DNA of 64,000 nt from Comamonadaceae bacterium (GTDB taxonomy: Bacteria > Pseudomonadota > Gammaproteobacteria > Burkholderiales > Burkholderiaceae_C): the NCBI GenBank assembly GCA_947476285.1, contig CANJPU010000008.1, positions 47,877 through 111,876 on the forward strand. The letters run 5' to 3'. How positions within the stretch are numbered: the first letter of the stretch is position 1; each line of letters begins with the position of its first letter. The translations under genes and the position numbers were made by a program. This document shows, in pieces, positions 41,913 through 51,139 of this stretch. The notes beneath the pieces were generated by a model, which had not been told where the DNA came from, ran no database searches, and saw only the letters and a list, made by a program, of their open reading frames with translations.

Positions 41913-42896
41913 ATGAAGAAGTTGCGCAGACACATGGCGTTCGGTATCCCGCTCGGCTTGTTCCTTGCAGGGGCTGGCCGGCGCGTCTTGGCGCAATCCG
42001 CGGCACCAGCCTACCCGTCCCGCCCGGTCCATTTCGTTGTGCCTTTTGCGGCCGGGGGTGGCGCTGACGTCATCGCGCGCTTCATTGGTGGCAAGCTCGC
42101 GGCGGCGTTGGGCCAGCCAGTGGTCATAGAGAACCGGGCGGGTGCCTCGGGGAACATCGGCGCAGCCGCGGCAGCGCGCGCTGCAAGCGACGGCTATACG
42201 ATTCTCTTCGCCTACTCAGGAACGCACGCGATCAATCCGACGCTCTACCAGGAGCCGGGCTTTCGCAACAGCGATTTTGCCCCTGTGATCATGATCGCGA
42301 CCGTGCCGCAGGTGCTCACGGTCAATTCCAACTTTGGCGCGCGCAGCGTGGCAGATCTCATCGCGCTGGCGAAGGCGCGTCCCGGCGCGATGAACTTTGC
42401 GTCAAGCGCCGCGTTCAACCAGCTCGCTGCGGTGCTTTTCAACCAGATGGCCGGGGTGCAGGCTGTGCACGTGCCCTATACGGGCGCAGCCGCTTCCACA
42501 ACGGCGCTGATCGCCGGCGACGTCGCTTATCAGTTCACTGATCCGCCCGCGGTGTTGTCTCTGATCAAGTCCGGCAGATTGCGCGCGCTGGCAGTGACCT
42601 CTGTCAAGCGCTCGGCGCTATTTCCCGATCTGCCAACCCTCGTGGAAGCCGGGCTCGATGGCTACGACGCGACATCGTGGAACGGCATATTGGTGCCGGC
42701 AAATACGCCTGCCACCGTCATCGCGCGCCTCAACGCCGAGTTGAACAAAATTCTCATGGCCGCGGACGTTCGCGCCAAGCTCGCCGAACTCGGCTACGAC
42801 CAGGTGGGCGGCTCGCCAGAGCAATTCGGCGCTTACTTGATCGCGCAAGAAGCCAAGTGGGGCATACTGGTGAAGGCCGCCAACCTCAAACCGTGA
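41913..42896 (+). CDS. Bug/TctC-type periplasmic solute receptor
   Basis: A 327-residue receptor with a signal peptide ending RRVLAQS and YPSRPVHFVVPFAAGGGAD. Its closest relative in the window is at 31325. It stands first in an operon followed by an ABC ATPase and two permeases, an unusual position since Bug proteins normally work with TctAB. Whether it can feed an ABC transporter is unknown. Confidence 0.9.
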   Translation: MKKLRRHMAFGIPLGLFLAGAGRRVLAQSAAPAYPSRPVHFVVPFAAGGGADVIARFIGGKLAAALGQPVVIENRAGASGNIGAAAAARAASDGYTILFAYSGTHAINPTLYQEPGFRNSDFAPVIMIATVPQVLTVNSNFGARSVADLIALAKARPGAMNFASSAAFNQLAAVLFNQMAGVQAVHVPYTGAAASTTALIAGDVAYQFTDPPAVLSLIKSGRLRALAVTSVKRSALFPDLPTLVEAGLDGYDATSWNGILVPANTPATVIARLNAELNKILMAADVRAKLAELGYDQVGGSPEQFGAYLIAQEAKWGILVKAANLKP

Positions 42897-42931
42897 ATCG
42901 GGTTTGCGCTTCCCGAAAACCTGCTCCAACG

Positions 42932-44071
42932 ATGCAAGCAACCCACCTGTCTCCGATCGGATCGACCGTCCCCGATAACAGCACCGGCTCAGAGGCCGCC
43001 TTCCTGCAGCTGGTCAACCTGAAGAAAACCTATGCGGGCACGCCCGTTGTGGATGACCTGTCTCTGTCCGTGCGCAAGGGAGAGTTCGTGTCGATCCTCG
43101 GGCCGTCTGGCTGCGGCAAGACAACCAGCCTGCGCATGGTGGCGGGGTTTATCGAGCCCGATGGAGGGCACATCGTCATTGATGGACGCAACATCGAAAA
43201 AGTTCCAACACACAAGCGCGGCGCGGCGATGGTGTTCCAGAACTATGCGCTGTTCCCGCACATGACGGTGTTCGACAACGTCGCCTTCGGCCTGCGCATG
43301 CAGAAAGTGCCGAAAGACGAAGTTCTTCGCCGCGTTGAGGAGAGTTTGAAGCTCGTGCGGCTGGGGCCGCTGGCGCAGCGCTATCCCAAGCAACTCTCGG
43401 GCGGCCAGCAGCAGCGCGTCGCACTGGCGCGCGCCGTGGTGCTGAACCCACAGGTGTTGCTGCTCGACGAGCCGCTGAGCAACCTGGATGCGAAGCTGCG
43501 CAAGGAGCTGCGGACGGAGTTTTTGGAAATTCACCGCGTCTCGGGCATTACCACGCTCTTCGTCACGCATGATCTCGAGGAGGCATTTTCGCTCTCGGAC
43601 CGCGTCGCGGTCATGAACGCCGGGCGGCTCGAGCAGTACGGCACGCCGACCGAAATATTCACCGCGCCCGCCACGCAGTTCGTGGCGGATTTTGTCGGTC
43701 ATTCGAATCTGCTGCACGGCATGTTAGGCCGCGCGCCTGAAGGAGGCGCGCAAGTGATATGTGATGCGCTCACGGTGAAGGTCGACCTGCCTGTCAGCGC
43801 GCAGCCGCGTCCTGTGCGCATCGTCGTGCCCGGCCACTCGGTGCAGGTGTCCTCGGTTCCGACGGGCGCCGACAATGACTTCGCGGCACGCATAGAGCGC
43901 ATGTCCTTTATTGGCCCGCGTGTTCTGTTCCTGCTCAATGTCGCGGGGCATTCATTCAGCTTCGAACTGGCAGCGATGAAGACCCTGTTTCGTCTGAAGG
44001 CGGGCGACGCGGTGTACCTGGGCTTCAACCGCGGCGAAGTGGTGCTCCTGCCAGGCGAGGAGGCTGCATGA
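42932..44071 (+). CDS. ABC transporter ATP-binding protein, spermidine/putrescine (PotA) type
   Basis: The 379 residues have Walker A GPSGCGKTT (57-65), Q-loop FQNYALFPHM, signature LSGGQQQRVALARA, Walker B VLLLDEP and the H-loop VTHD, followed by a TOBE domain that is normal for PotA/CysA-type subunits. It powers import through the two permeases encoded next, with which it overlaps (ATGA at 44068). ATG 42932 lacks a Shine-Dalgarno; a GTG at 42893 overlapping the Bug stop is possible. Confidence 0.93.
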   Translation: MQATHLSPIGSTVPDNSTGSEAAFLQLVNLKKTYAGTPVVDDLSLSVRKGEFVSILGPSGCGKTTSLRMVAGFIEPDGGHIVIDGRNIEKVPTHKRGAAMVFQNYALFPHMTVFDNVAFGLRMQKVPKDEVLRRVEESLKLVRLGPLAQRYPKQLSGGQQQRVALARAVVLNPQVLLLDEPLSNLDAKLRKELRTEFLEIHRVSGITTLFVTHDLEEAFSLSDRVAVMNAGRLEQYGTPTEIFTAPATQFVADFVGHSNLLHGMLGRAPEGGAQVICDALTVKVDLPVSAQPRPVRIVVPGHSVQVSSVPTGADNDFAARIERMSFIGPRVLFLLNVAGHSFSFELAAMKTLFRLKAGDAVYLGFNRGEVVLLPGEEAA

Positions 44072-44916
44072 AGGCCGTGGCTCGGCTCGGTGTGCCGTAC
44101 GGACTCAGCTTGCCTGCGGTGGTCTTGCTGGGCCTGTGCTTTGTTCTACCCATCGCCAACCTGCTGCTCTTGAGCGTCACCGAAGCGAAACCGGGCAGCG
44201 GCATCACGTTCAAGCACTATGCCACCTTCTTCTCGGACTCCTATACGCGCGAGCTGCTTTGGGTCACGCTGAGGGTGAGCCTGTTGACAACGCTGATCTC
44301 GCTGGTGCTGGCCTTTCCGGTTGCGCTGTACATGCGGCAGGTTTCGCCGCGCGCGCGCGGGCTCCTGGCTTTTCTGCTGCTGTCGCCACTGCTCACGAGC
44401 GTGGTCGTGCGCACACTTGCCTGGGTCTTCATCCTCGGACCCAAGGGCGTGCTCAACACCGGCTTGTCCGCCGTGGGTCTGCAAACCGTGCGGCTTCTTT
44501 ACAACGAGACGGGAGTTGTAATCGGCATGGTGCACGTGTTTTTCGGTTACATGGTGCTGTCGCTCATGACCTCCATCTTGAAGCTGGACGACAACTTGCT
44601 CTTGGCGGCGCGCAACCTGGGCGCAACGAAGTGGAAGATTCTCACGCGCATTGTGGTGCCGCTGTGCCTTCCGGGAATCCTCGCCGGCTCGGTGCTCGTG
44701 TTTTCGCTTTCCGCAAGCACTTACGCCACGCCCGCTTTACTCGGCGGCACAGGCACCAAACTCATGTCACCTGAAGTCTACGACCTGGCAATCACGCAAC
44801 TGGCCTGGGACGAAGCCGCCACAGTGGCCACGATCCTCTTCCTCATGAGCGCAACCCTTGTCCTCGCAGGCTCCGCCCTCATCGGCTCAGGCAAGCGCAA
44901 GGTCATCTTCCAATAA
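44068..44916 (+). CDS. ABC transporter permease, PotB type
   Basis: The 282 residues contain about six hydrophobic segments and the EAA-like cytoplasmic loop AARNLGATKWKILTRIVVPLCLPG that docks the ATPase. It is the first of two permeases of an inner-membrane importer. Its start overlaps the ATPase stop (ATGA). Confidence 0.92.
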   Translation: MKAVARLGVPYGLSLPAVVLLGLCFVLPIANLLLLSVTEAKPGSGITFKHYATFFSDSYTRELLWVTLRVSLLTTLISLVLAFPVALYMRQVSPRARGLLAFLLLSPLLTSVVVRTLAWVFILGPKGVLNTGLSAVGLQTVRLLYNETGVVIGMVHVFFGYMVLSLMTSILKLDDNLLLAARNLGATKWKILTRIVVPLCLPGILAGSVLVFSLSASTYATPALLGGTGTKLMSPEVYDLAITQLAWDEAATVATILFLMSATLVLAGSALIGSGKRKVIFQ

Positions 44917-44930
44917 CACCAGCTCTGCCC

Positions 44931-45731
44931 ATGTCCGAAGTATTGGAATTCTCCCCCCGTCTGCTCAAGGCATGGACGGCGGCTATCCTGGTTTTCATCC
45001 TCGCTCCCTTGCTCGTGGTGGTGCTGCTGTCGGTGACGACCTTCGACTACATTCACCTTCCTACCGAGGGAGTCACGCTCAAATGGTTCCGGGCTGCGCT
45101 GACCAATGAAGTGTTCATCGACGCGGCTGTTCACAGCCTCGTCCTTGCGGTGGTGGCTTCGCTGGTGGCCTTGATTGTCGGCACCGGTCTGGCGCTGGCG
45201 GCGGTTCGATACCGCTTTCCAGGACGGGGGGTGATTGCGACCCTGGGCCTGGCGCCGCTATTCGTTCCGATGGTGATGATCGCGCTCGCTCTGCTGTTGG
45301 CGGCCAATGCCGTTGGAGTCCGCGACGCGTGGGCGCGCCTGTTGATCGGACATTCGATCCTCACGCTGCCGTACGTCGTGCGCACCATGACAGCCAGCCT
45401 CACGGGTTTCGACATGAACCAGGAACTCGCGGCGCGCAATCTGGGCGCTAGCCCGCTGAAGGCTTTCGCTCTGGTCACGCTGCCGCAACTCGGTCCCGGG
45501 CTGATGGCCGGTGGCGTGTTCGCCTTCATCATTTCTCTGGACAATGTGGCGGTGTCGATTTTTCTCGCCGGGGCTGACGTCACGACGTTGCCGGTACAGC
45601 TCTTTGCCTATGCTTCGTACAAGAGCGACCCGATGGTGGCTGCGGTCTCGGTACTCATCATCGTGTTTTCACTGGCGATCGTGGCGCTGGCCGAGAAATT
45701 CTTCGGGATTCAGAGCCTGCTGCGCGGCTGA
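44931..45731 (+). CDS. ABC transporter permease, PotC type
   Basis: The 266 residues have about six membrane segments and the docking loop AARNLGASPLKAFALVTLPQ. With the PotB-type permease it forms the membrane pore. The binding proteins most likely to serve it are encoded apart at 36115 and 50099. It meets the flavoprotein gene convergently with an 11-base gap. Confidence 0.92.
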   Translation: MSEVLEFSPRLLKAWTAAILVFILAPLLVVVLLSVTTFDYIHLPTEGVTLKWFRAALTNEVFIDAAVHSLVLAVVASLVALIVGTGLALAAVRYRFPGRGVIATLGLAPLFVPMVMIALALLLAANAVGVRDAWARLLIGHSILTLPYVVRTMTASLTGFDMNQELAARNLGASPLKAFALVTLPQLGPGLMAGGVFAFIISLDNVAVSIFLAGADVTTLPVQLFAYASYKSDPMVAAVSVLIIVFSLAIVALAEKFFGIQSLLRG

Positions 45732-45742
45732 ACAGCGGCAAC

Positions 45743-47440
45743 TCAGTCGGGCACAAGCATGTCAAGGATGATCGCGGCCATTTCGGCAAAAGCGGCTGCC
45801 AGCAGGTAGCCGCCTACGCCCGCCCCGAGAGCCAGGACCACAGCGAACGCCGCCCCCGCGAGGGCGCCTATGCAGCCAGCGCCGACGGCCGCAAGCAGAG
45901 CGCTTGCCGCGGCGAACGTCTGGGCGTTGCGGGTGATCAGACGAAGCACCCGCACCGATGGCCCGCGGCGCGCACCGGTACCAAGTGGCGCGCTTGCATC
46001 GGCATGCGCAGGCGCGGCGGCCATGACGCTTGGCACGTTGCGGCCTGCGGCCACGAGCACATGCTCGGCCGCCGCCAGCCCGCTCGTCAGGCCGCGCATG
46101 AGTCCCCCTACGTAGCCGATCTGCGCGCCGCCTTCCAGCCCACCCGCCGAAGCTCCGACCGCATACAGGCCGGGAATCGGCGCGCCGTAAGTGTCCAGGG
46201 CGCGCGCGTCGGCGTCCACGCTGATGCCGCCCATGGTGTTGGTGATCCCCGGTGCCATGGGAATGGCCATCAAGAGGCCTTCGCCGATGACACGCGCAGA
46301 ACCTGTGCGCGCCACTTCGAGCGCGGCCAGTGCATCCGGGCCGGCTTGCGTTGCCCAGTTGTATTCGTCCAGGGTGGCGGCGAGGCCTTGCGCATCGATG
46401 CCTGCAAGTGCGGCAAGCCCGGCGGGGTCCGAGGCGCGCAAGATGGTGGCGCCGCCAGTCTCCAGGTGGGGATTGGCGGGCAGCAGCGATTCGCGGCCTG
46501 CGGATTCCCAGATGGCTTGGTCCAAGACCAGGAAGCAGCTAGCTGGATCGTCGAGCTTTGCCAGGAAGTTCGCCAAGTGAATGCCGCCACGGCCTTCATC
46601 GACGATGCGCCGCCCCTCGCGGTCGACGACCATGCAGGAGAGCACCAGCGTGTCGAGCATCGGGTAGGGCCATAGCGCGGGATTGGTGAGCGCGTCGCGC
46701 GACAGCGGATGTCCGTAGAAACGGTCCATGCGCGAGAAGCCGCAGCCCAGGGCTTCGCCGATGCGCACCGCAGTGCCGCGCCCGGTACCCGCGCCCCGCT
46801 GCACGATGTGCTCGGGCCGCGGCCCAATGTGGCGCCGCATGAGCTGCGCGTCGCCCTGGAAGCCGCCGTCCGCGAGCACAAGGGCCTTGGTGCGCAAGTC
46901 TCGCGGGCCTTGCGGTGTCGCCACCGCCACGTTGAACCCATGGGCTGCGCGCTCCACGCTCTTGACCTGGTGGCCCAGCAGCAGCTGGCCACCATTGGCC
47001 TTCAAGTCCGCCGCGAGCGTGGACACGAGGCGATCGGGCCCACGGCCGGGAAAGTCCAGGCCCGCCTGCATGGGCCTGGGTGGCGCGAGCATCCACCGGT
47101 GCCAGGGCGTTGGGCTTGCCTTCACGAAGCGCGCTCCATGCGACTGCACCCATTGGAGGGCAGGCCCGGCACGACGTGACACCGCCTCGATCAGGGCCTC
47201 ATCTGCATCGGCGTCCATCGCCTTGCGTACCGCGGCCGCCAGCACATGCGGGGGCAAACTGACGTCGTTATAAGCCACGTGCAGGATGCCGCCAGAGCTG
47301 CGGGAATTGCAGGGGTACCGCTCCTGGCTGCCTTGCTCAAGAACCACGGGCGCCAAGCCACCTTCGCTGGCGCGGGTCGCAGCGGTAAGTCCCGCAAGGC
47401 CGCCGCCAACCACCACCATATCTAGCAACTCATCTCCCAT
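45743..47440 (-). CDS. fumarate-reductase-type flavoprotein with C-terminal membrane segments
   Basis: The first 470 residues are a flavoprotein of the tricarballylate dehydrogenase/fumarate reductase type (VVVGGGLAGLTAATRA, SGGILHVAYND, VLADGGFQGD, GASAGGLEGGAQIGYVGG). The last 95 add an alanine-rich linker and two or three hydrophobic helices (about 500-560) that should anchor it in the membrane. ATG 47440 has GAGGAG close upstream; the TTG at 47497 lies in the operator. It is divergent from a soluble homologue at 47523, which lacks this tail. Confidence 0.86.
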   Translation of the reverse strand: MGDELLDMVVVGGGLAGLTAATRASEGGLAPVVLEQGSQERYPCNSRSSGGILHVAYNDVSLPPHVLAAAVRKAMDADADEALIEAVSRRAGPALQWVQSHGARFVKASPTPWHRWMLAPPRPMQAGLDFPGRGPDRLVSTLAADLKANGGQLLLGHQVKSVERAAHGFNVAVATPQGPRDLRTKALVLADGGFQGDAQLMRRHIGPRPEHIVQRGAGTGRGTAVRIGEALGCGFSRMDRFYGHPLSRDALTNPALWPYPMLDTLVLSCMVVDREGRRIVDEGRGGIHLANFLAKLDDPASCFLVLDQAIWESAGRESLLPANPHLETGGATILRASDPAGLAALAGIDAQGLAATLDEYNWATQAGPDALAALEVARTGSARVIGEGLLMAIPMAPGITNTMGGISVDADARALDTYGAPIPGLYAVGASAGGLEGGAQIGYVGGLMRGLTSGLAAAEHVLVAAGRNVPSVMAAAPAHADASAPLGTGARRGPSVRVLRLITRNAQTFAAASALLAAVGAGCIGALAGAAFAVVLALGAGVGGYLLAAAFAEMAAIILDMLVPD

Positions 47441-47486
47441 GGAGCTCCTCTTGAATTCCGCTGTTGGATCGCAGGTGGTTTTAGTA

Positions 47487-47497
47487 TAGTCCGACAA
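47487..47497. promoter_or_regulatory. GntR/FadR-type operator, TAGTCCGACAA
   Basis: A 10-of-11 match between the divergent flavoprotein genes (47440 minus, 47523 plus), 25 bases before the latter. Confidence 0.68.
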
Positions 47498-47522
47498 TCA
47501 GACTCTAATTGGTGCGCAACTC

Positions 47523-48968
47523 ATGCAAGAACGGGCAGACGGCGACTTCTCGCCCCAGGGGCCGGATCAAGTGGATGTGGTTGTTGTCGGCGCCGGCCTT
47601 GCAGGTCTGGCGGCTGCCAACCGGGCACTCGACCTGGGCCTGTCGGCACTCGTGCTGGAGGCGTCCGAGGATGCGGGCTACCGCTGCGCCACGCGCCTGT
47701 CGGGCGGACTCTTTCATGTGGCCTATCGCAGTGTGTTTGCGCCCCCAGCCGAACTTGCCGCAAAGATAACGGCAGCCACGCACGGTTTCGTGGAGCCCCA
47801 GCTCGTGCGCGCAATCGCGGACAACGCCGGCCGCTGCGTCGAGTGGCTCAAGGGTCATGGCGTCAATTTCACGCGGATCGAACCGGACCAGGGGTGGCGC
47901 GACAACGTGGCCGCGCCGCTTGGCTTTTACGACCAGTCGCACATGGTGTGGGAAGGTCTGGGCGCCGATGTACTCCTCAAGACCCTGGAGGAGCGGCTGG
48001 TGACGCGCGGCGGGTGGATCCGGCGCGGCGCCCGTGCGCGCGAGCTGATTGCACCGGCAGGCAGCGTCGCTGGCGTACGCGTCGCCCAAGGGGCGGCGGA
48101 CACAGTCCTTGCAGCGCGCGGCGTGGTGCTGGCGGACGGGGGCTTCCAGGGCAACCCGCACATGCTGCGAGAGTACGTCACGAGGCACCCCGAACGCATA
48201 AAGCTGCGCGGGCCTGCGGCGGGGGCGGGCGACGGCATTCAGATGGCTGCGGCAGTTGGCGCCGCACTCGTGGGCATGCCGTATTTTTACGGGCATGTGC
48301 TCAGTGCGGACGCGTTGCACAACGACAGGCTGTGTCCCTTTCCTTTCGTCGATTTTCTCGCGGCCGCAGGCATGCTGGTGGACGCCGACGCTCGGCGCTT
48401 CGTCGACGAGAGCAAGGCCGGTGTCTTCATGGCGAACGCGATGGCCCGTCATGGCGATGGCGTGGCCACGGTGATCTTCGACGACACGATGTGGAACGAC
48501 GCGGGCCGCGTTTTCTTCTGTCCGCCCAACCCGAACCTGGTGGAGGCGGGGGGCACCCTGCACAAGGCCGACACGCTGGAGGAGCTTGCGCGGCTTGCGG
48601 GGCTGCCGGCACAGCGCCTTGTGGAAACTGCGCGCGAGCGCAATGAGGCGCTGGCACGCGGCGAACTCAGCAGCGGTCTGGACGAACGCGGAGCCCTGAA
48701 GTACCAAGCCGTGCATCTGGGCAAGCCTCCCTACTACGCGGCACCGGCCTGCGCATGCATCACCCACACGACAGGCGGCTTGCGCGTCGATGAGTGCGCC
48801 CGTGTCCTGCGCGAGGACCTGGGCGCCATCCCCCACTTATACGCCGCCGGCTCCACCGCTGGCGGTCTTGAAGGTGGGCCGCAGACCGGTTATGTCGGGG
48901 GTCTGATCAAGGCGCTGGTGTTCGGTGTTCTCGCCTCGGAAAGCATTGCACGCGGTGAGTCGACATGA
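47523..48968 (+). CDS. fumarate-reductase-type flavoprotein, soluble
   Basis: The 481 residues have VVVVGAGLAGLAAANRA, LSGGLFHVAYRS, VVLADGGFQGN and the C-terminal GSTAGGLEGGPQTGYVGG. Sequence and spacing mirror the membrane-tailed protein on the other strand, so the two are duplicates. It probably desaturates or reduces a carboxylate or ketone using FAD. Its stop overlaps the old-yellow-enzyme start (ATGA at 48965). Confidence 0.87.
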   Translation: MQERADGDFSPQGPDQVDVVVVGAGLAGLAAANRALDLGLSALVLEASEDAGYRCATRLSGGLFHVAYRSVFAPPAELAAKITAATHGFVEPQLVRAIADNAGRCVEWLKGHGVNFTRIEPDQGWRDNVAAPLGFYDQSHMVWEGLGADVLLKTLEERLVTRGGWIRRGARARELIAPAGSVAGVRVAQGAADTVLAARGVVLADGGFQGNPHMLREYVTRHPERIKLRGPAAGAGDGIQMAAAVGAALVGMPYFYGHVLSADALHNDRLCPFPFVDFLAAAGMLVDADARRFVDESKAGVFMANAMARHGDGVATVIFDDTMWNDAGRVFFCPPNPNLVEAGGTLHKADTLEELARLAGLPAQRLVETARERNEALARGELSSGLDERGALKYQAVHLGKPPYYAAPACACITHTTGGLRVDECARVLREDLGAIPHLYAAGSTAGGLEGGPQTGYVGGLIKALVFGVLASESIARGEST

Positions 48969-50077
48969 CGGCCAGACTGTTTGAGCCCTTGCGCCTGGGC
49001 GCGGCCACGCTGCGCAACCGGGTCGTGATGGCGCCGATGACCCGCAGGCGCTCGCCGGGCGGCGTCCCGGGCGACAACATGGTCGAGTACTACGCCCGCA
49101 GGGCCGCGTCGGAAGTCGGACTGATCATCACCGAGGGCGTGTCGATCCAGCACGAAGGCTCTGCGGGCTACGCGAACGTGCCCGATTTTTTCGGCTCCGA
49201 GGCGCTGCGGGCATGGGAGCGCATTGCACGCGCGGTGCATCGCGAAGGCGGGCATGTCGCGGTGCAGCTTTGGCACGTTGGAAACGCCCGCCGTGCGAAC
49301 CCGGCCGTGGGGCCGGCGCCTGGCTACGGCCCCTGCGAAATCGTGCAGGACGGCAAGACCGTCGTCCTCGGGATGGACCACGCGGAGATTGCGAAGGTGC
49401 AGCAGGCCTATACCGAGGCGGCGCGCCTGGCCCGCGAGCTGGGCTTTGACGCCGTCGAACTGCACGGTGCCCACGGCTACCTGCTCGATCAATTCATGCG
49501 CGAGGAGACGAACCGGCGTGAGGACGACTATGGCGGTGACATGCCCTCGCGCATGCGCTTGGCGGTGGAGACGGTACTGCAGATTCGCGCAGTCGTGCCC
49601 AGGGACTTCCCCCTCATCTTCCGCTTCTCGCAATGGAAATCGGACAACTACGAAGCGAAGATCGTCGATTCACCGCAGGAGTTGCGCGATTTCACTGGCC
49701 ATCTGGTGCACGCCGGAGTCGATTGCCTGCACCCGAGCACGCGCCGATTCTGGGCCGCAGCCTTCGACGGCTCGGACAAAAGTCTGGCGCAGTGGACTCG
49801 CGAATTGTCCGGCGTCCCGGTGATCGCTGTCGGGAGCGTTGGCCTGGACAAGGCGCATGCGCTGACCGGGGGCAAGCAGCGCGACATGTCGCAGGTGAGC
49901 GCGAACGTCGCTGACCTGTCGCTACTGATGCAGAAGATGGAAGAAGGCGCCTTCGATCTCGTGGCCGTGGGCCGCGCGCTGATGGCCGATCCGCAATGGG
50001 TGATCAAGGTAAAGGCCGGGCGGTTTTCGGAGATCACGCCGCTCACGGCGCGCGCTTACGACGAGTTGGTTGTCTAG
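48965..50077 (+). CDS. old yellow enzyme family NADH:flavin oxidoreductase
   Basis: A 370-residue FMN TIM barrel: LRNRVVMAPMTR, VQLWHVGNA, the substrate-binding HGAHGYLLDQF, and NRREDDYGG. Such enzymes reduce activated C=C bonds with NAD(P)H. Paired with a flavoprotein dehydrogenase, it could saturate or isomerise an enone intermediate. It has the ATGA overlap with the upstream gene. Confidence 0.9.
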   Translation: MTARLFEPLRLGAATLRNRVVMAPMTRRRSPGGVPGDNMVEYYARRAASEVGLIITEGVSIQHEGSAGYANVPDFFGSEALRAWERIARAVHREGGHVAVQLWHVGNARRANPAVGPAPGYGPCEIVQDGKTVVLGMDHAEIAKVQQAYTEAARLARELGFDAVELHGAHGYLLDQFMREETNRREDDYGGDMPSRMRLAVETVLQIRAVVPRDFPLIFRFSQWKSDNYEAKIVDSPQELRDFTGHLVHAGVDCLHPSTRRFWAAAFDGSDKSLAQWTRELSGVPVIAVGSVGLDKAHALTGGKQRDMSQVSANVADLSLLMQKMEEGAFDLVAVGRALMADPQWVIKVKAGRFSEITPLTARAYDELVV

Positions 50078-50098
50078 TACTCTGCTTCACCACAAGGT

Positions 50099-51139
50099 TC
50101 AGCGCGCCATCACGCGGTCTTCCATCCGCTTCCAGTTGCGCCGCTCCTCCACGACCACCGAACCCTTCACAGTGACGGATTTTGCGACGACGTCAGGGCT
50201 TGGGAAGCCGTAGGCTACCAGGTCCTTCGACAAGGGCACCGTCTTGTTCGACGGCATGTAGAAGGCCTCGTCCATCAGTATCTTCTGGGCTTTGGGGCCG
50301 AGCAGCGAATTCGCCGCTTCATGCGCGATCTTCTCGTTCGGGCCGCCCTTCACCACAGCCATGGTGCCGTAGCCGATCACGGTTCCTTCGGTCGGAATCA
50401 GGAACTTGACCGGATAGCCCTGCTTCATCAGCGTGGGCACGCGCGTGCTGACTGCCACCGACAGCAGGTAGTCGCCGGTCTGTGTCTTCTCCTCCAGCTT
50501 CGCTGCATTGGACTCCAGGGTAGAGACGCAGTTCTTCAGCTTGCCCACTCTTTCGATTGTTTGCGGCATCTTGTTCAGGTCCCCGCCGGCGAGCATGACA
50601 AGCGTATTGAGGCCGAACGATCCCTGCACGGAGCCCAAGCCCAGGACATTGCAGAACTCGGGACGGAAGATGTCGTTCCAGCTTTGCGGCTGGTTCCACT
50701 TGCGCTTGGCAAATTCCGCCGGGTTGTACATCAGGCCAGTGAAGTAGAAGCCGACCGTGTAGCCGTCGCGGGCCTCGGGCACCGCGCGCGGGTCGAGGTC
50801 CTTGTAGTTCGTCGCAAGCTTTTCATCGACCTTCGCCAGCGCGCCGCGGGCCGAGGCGAGGCTGTAGTAGAGATTGTCGAAGAGCACCATGTCGTATTCA
50901 GGCTTCGCCATGGTGGCGACCACCTTGGCTGCGTTGTCCGGCGGTGAGCCAGGGATGAACCGAAACTTCACATTGCGCGCCGTTTCGAAGTCGACCAGCG
51001 CGCTCTGGAAAATCTGGTCCAGCTTACCGCCGAAGCCCAGTACCTTCAATTCGGTGGGCGCGCCCTGCGCCAGTGCACTCACGGGGAGTGCAAGAAGCGC
51101 TGCAGCGCAGGTGGCCAGCAAATGTCTACGTGTATTCAT
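50099..51139 (-). CDS. spermidine/putrescine-type ABC substrate-binding protein
   Basis: A 346-residue paralogue of the protein at 36115: LKVLGFGGKLDQIF, YDMVLFDNLYYSLASARGALAKVDE and WNDIFRPEFCNVLGL. The signal peptide (MNTRRHLLATCAAALLAL) has a twin-arginine look. It overlaps the DapA-like gene upstream (ATGA at 51139). Last gene of the four-gene minus-strand operon. Confidence 0.9.
   Translation of the reverse strand: MNTRRHLLATCAAALLALPVSALAQGAPTELKVLGFGGKLDQIFQSALVDFETARNVKFRFIPGSPPDNAAKVVATMAKPEYDMVLFDNLYYSLASARGALAKVDEKLATNYKDLDPRAVPEARDGYTVGFYFTGLMYNPAEFAKRKWNQPQSWNDIFRPEFCNVLGLGSVQGSFGLNTLVMLAGGDLNKMPQTIERVGKLKNCVSTLESNAAKLEEKTQTGDYLLSVAVSTRVPTLMKQGYPVKFLIPTEGTVIGYGTMAVVKGGPNEKIAHEAANSLLGPKAQKILMDEAFYMPSNKTVPLSKDLVAYGFPSPDVVAKSVTVKGSVVVEERRNWKRMEDRVMAR

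Noticed and set aside
47505..48836. 443-residue minus-strand open frame
   Set aside because: It is a shadow of the soluble flavoprotein, which has full FAD motifs.
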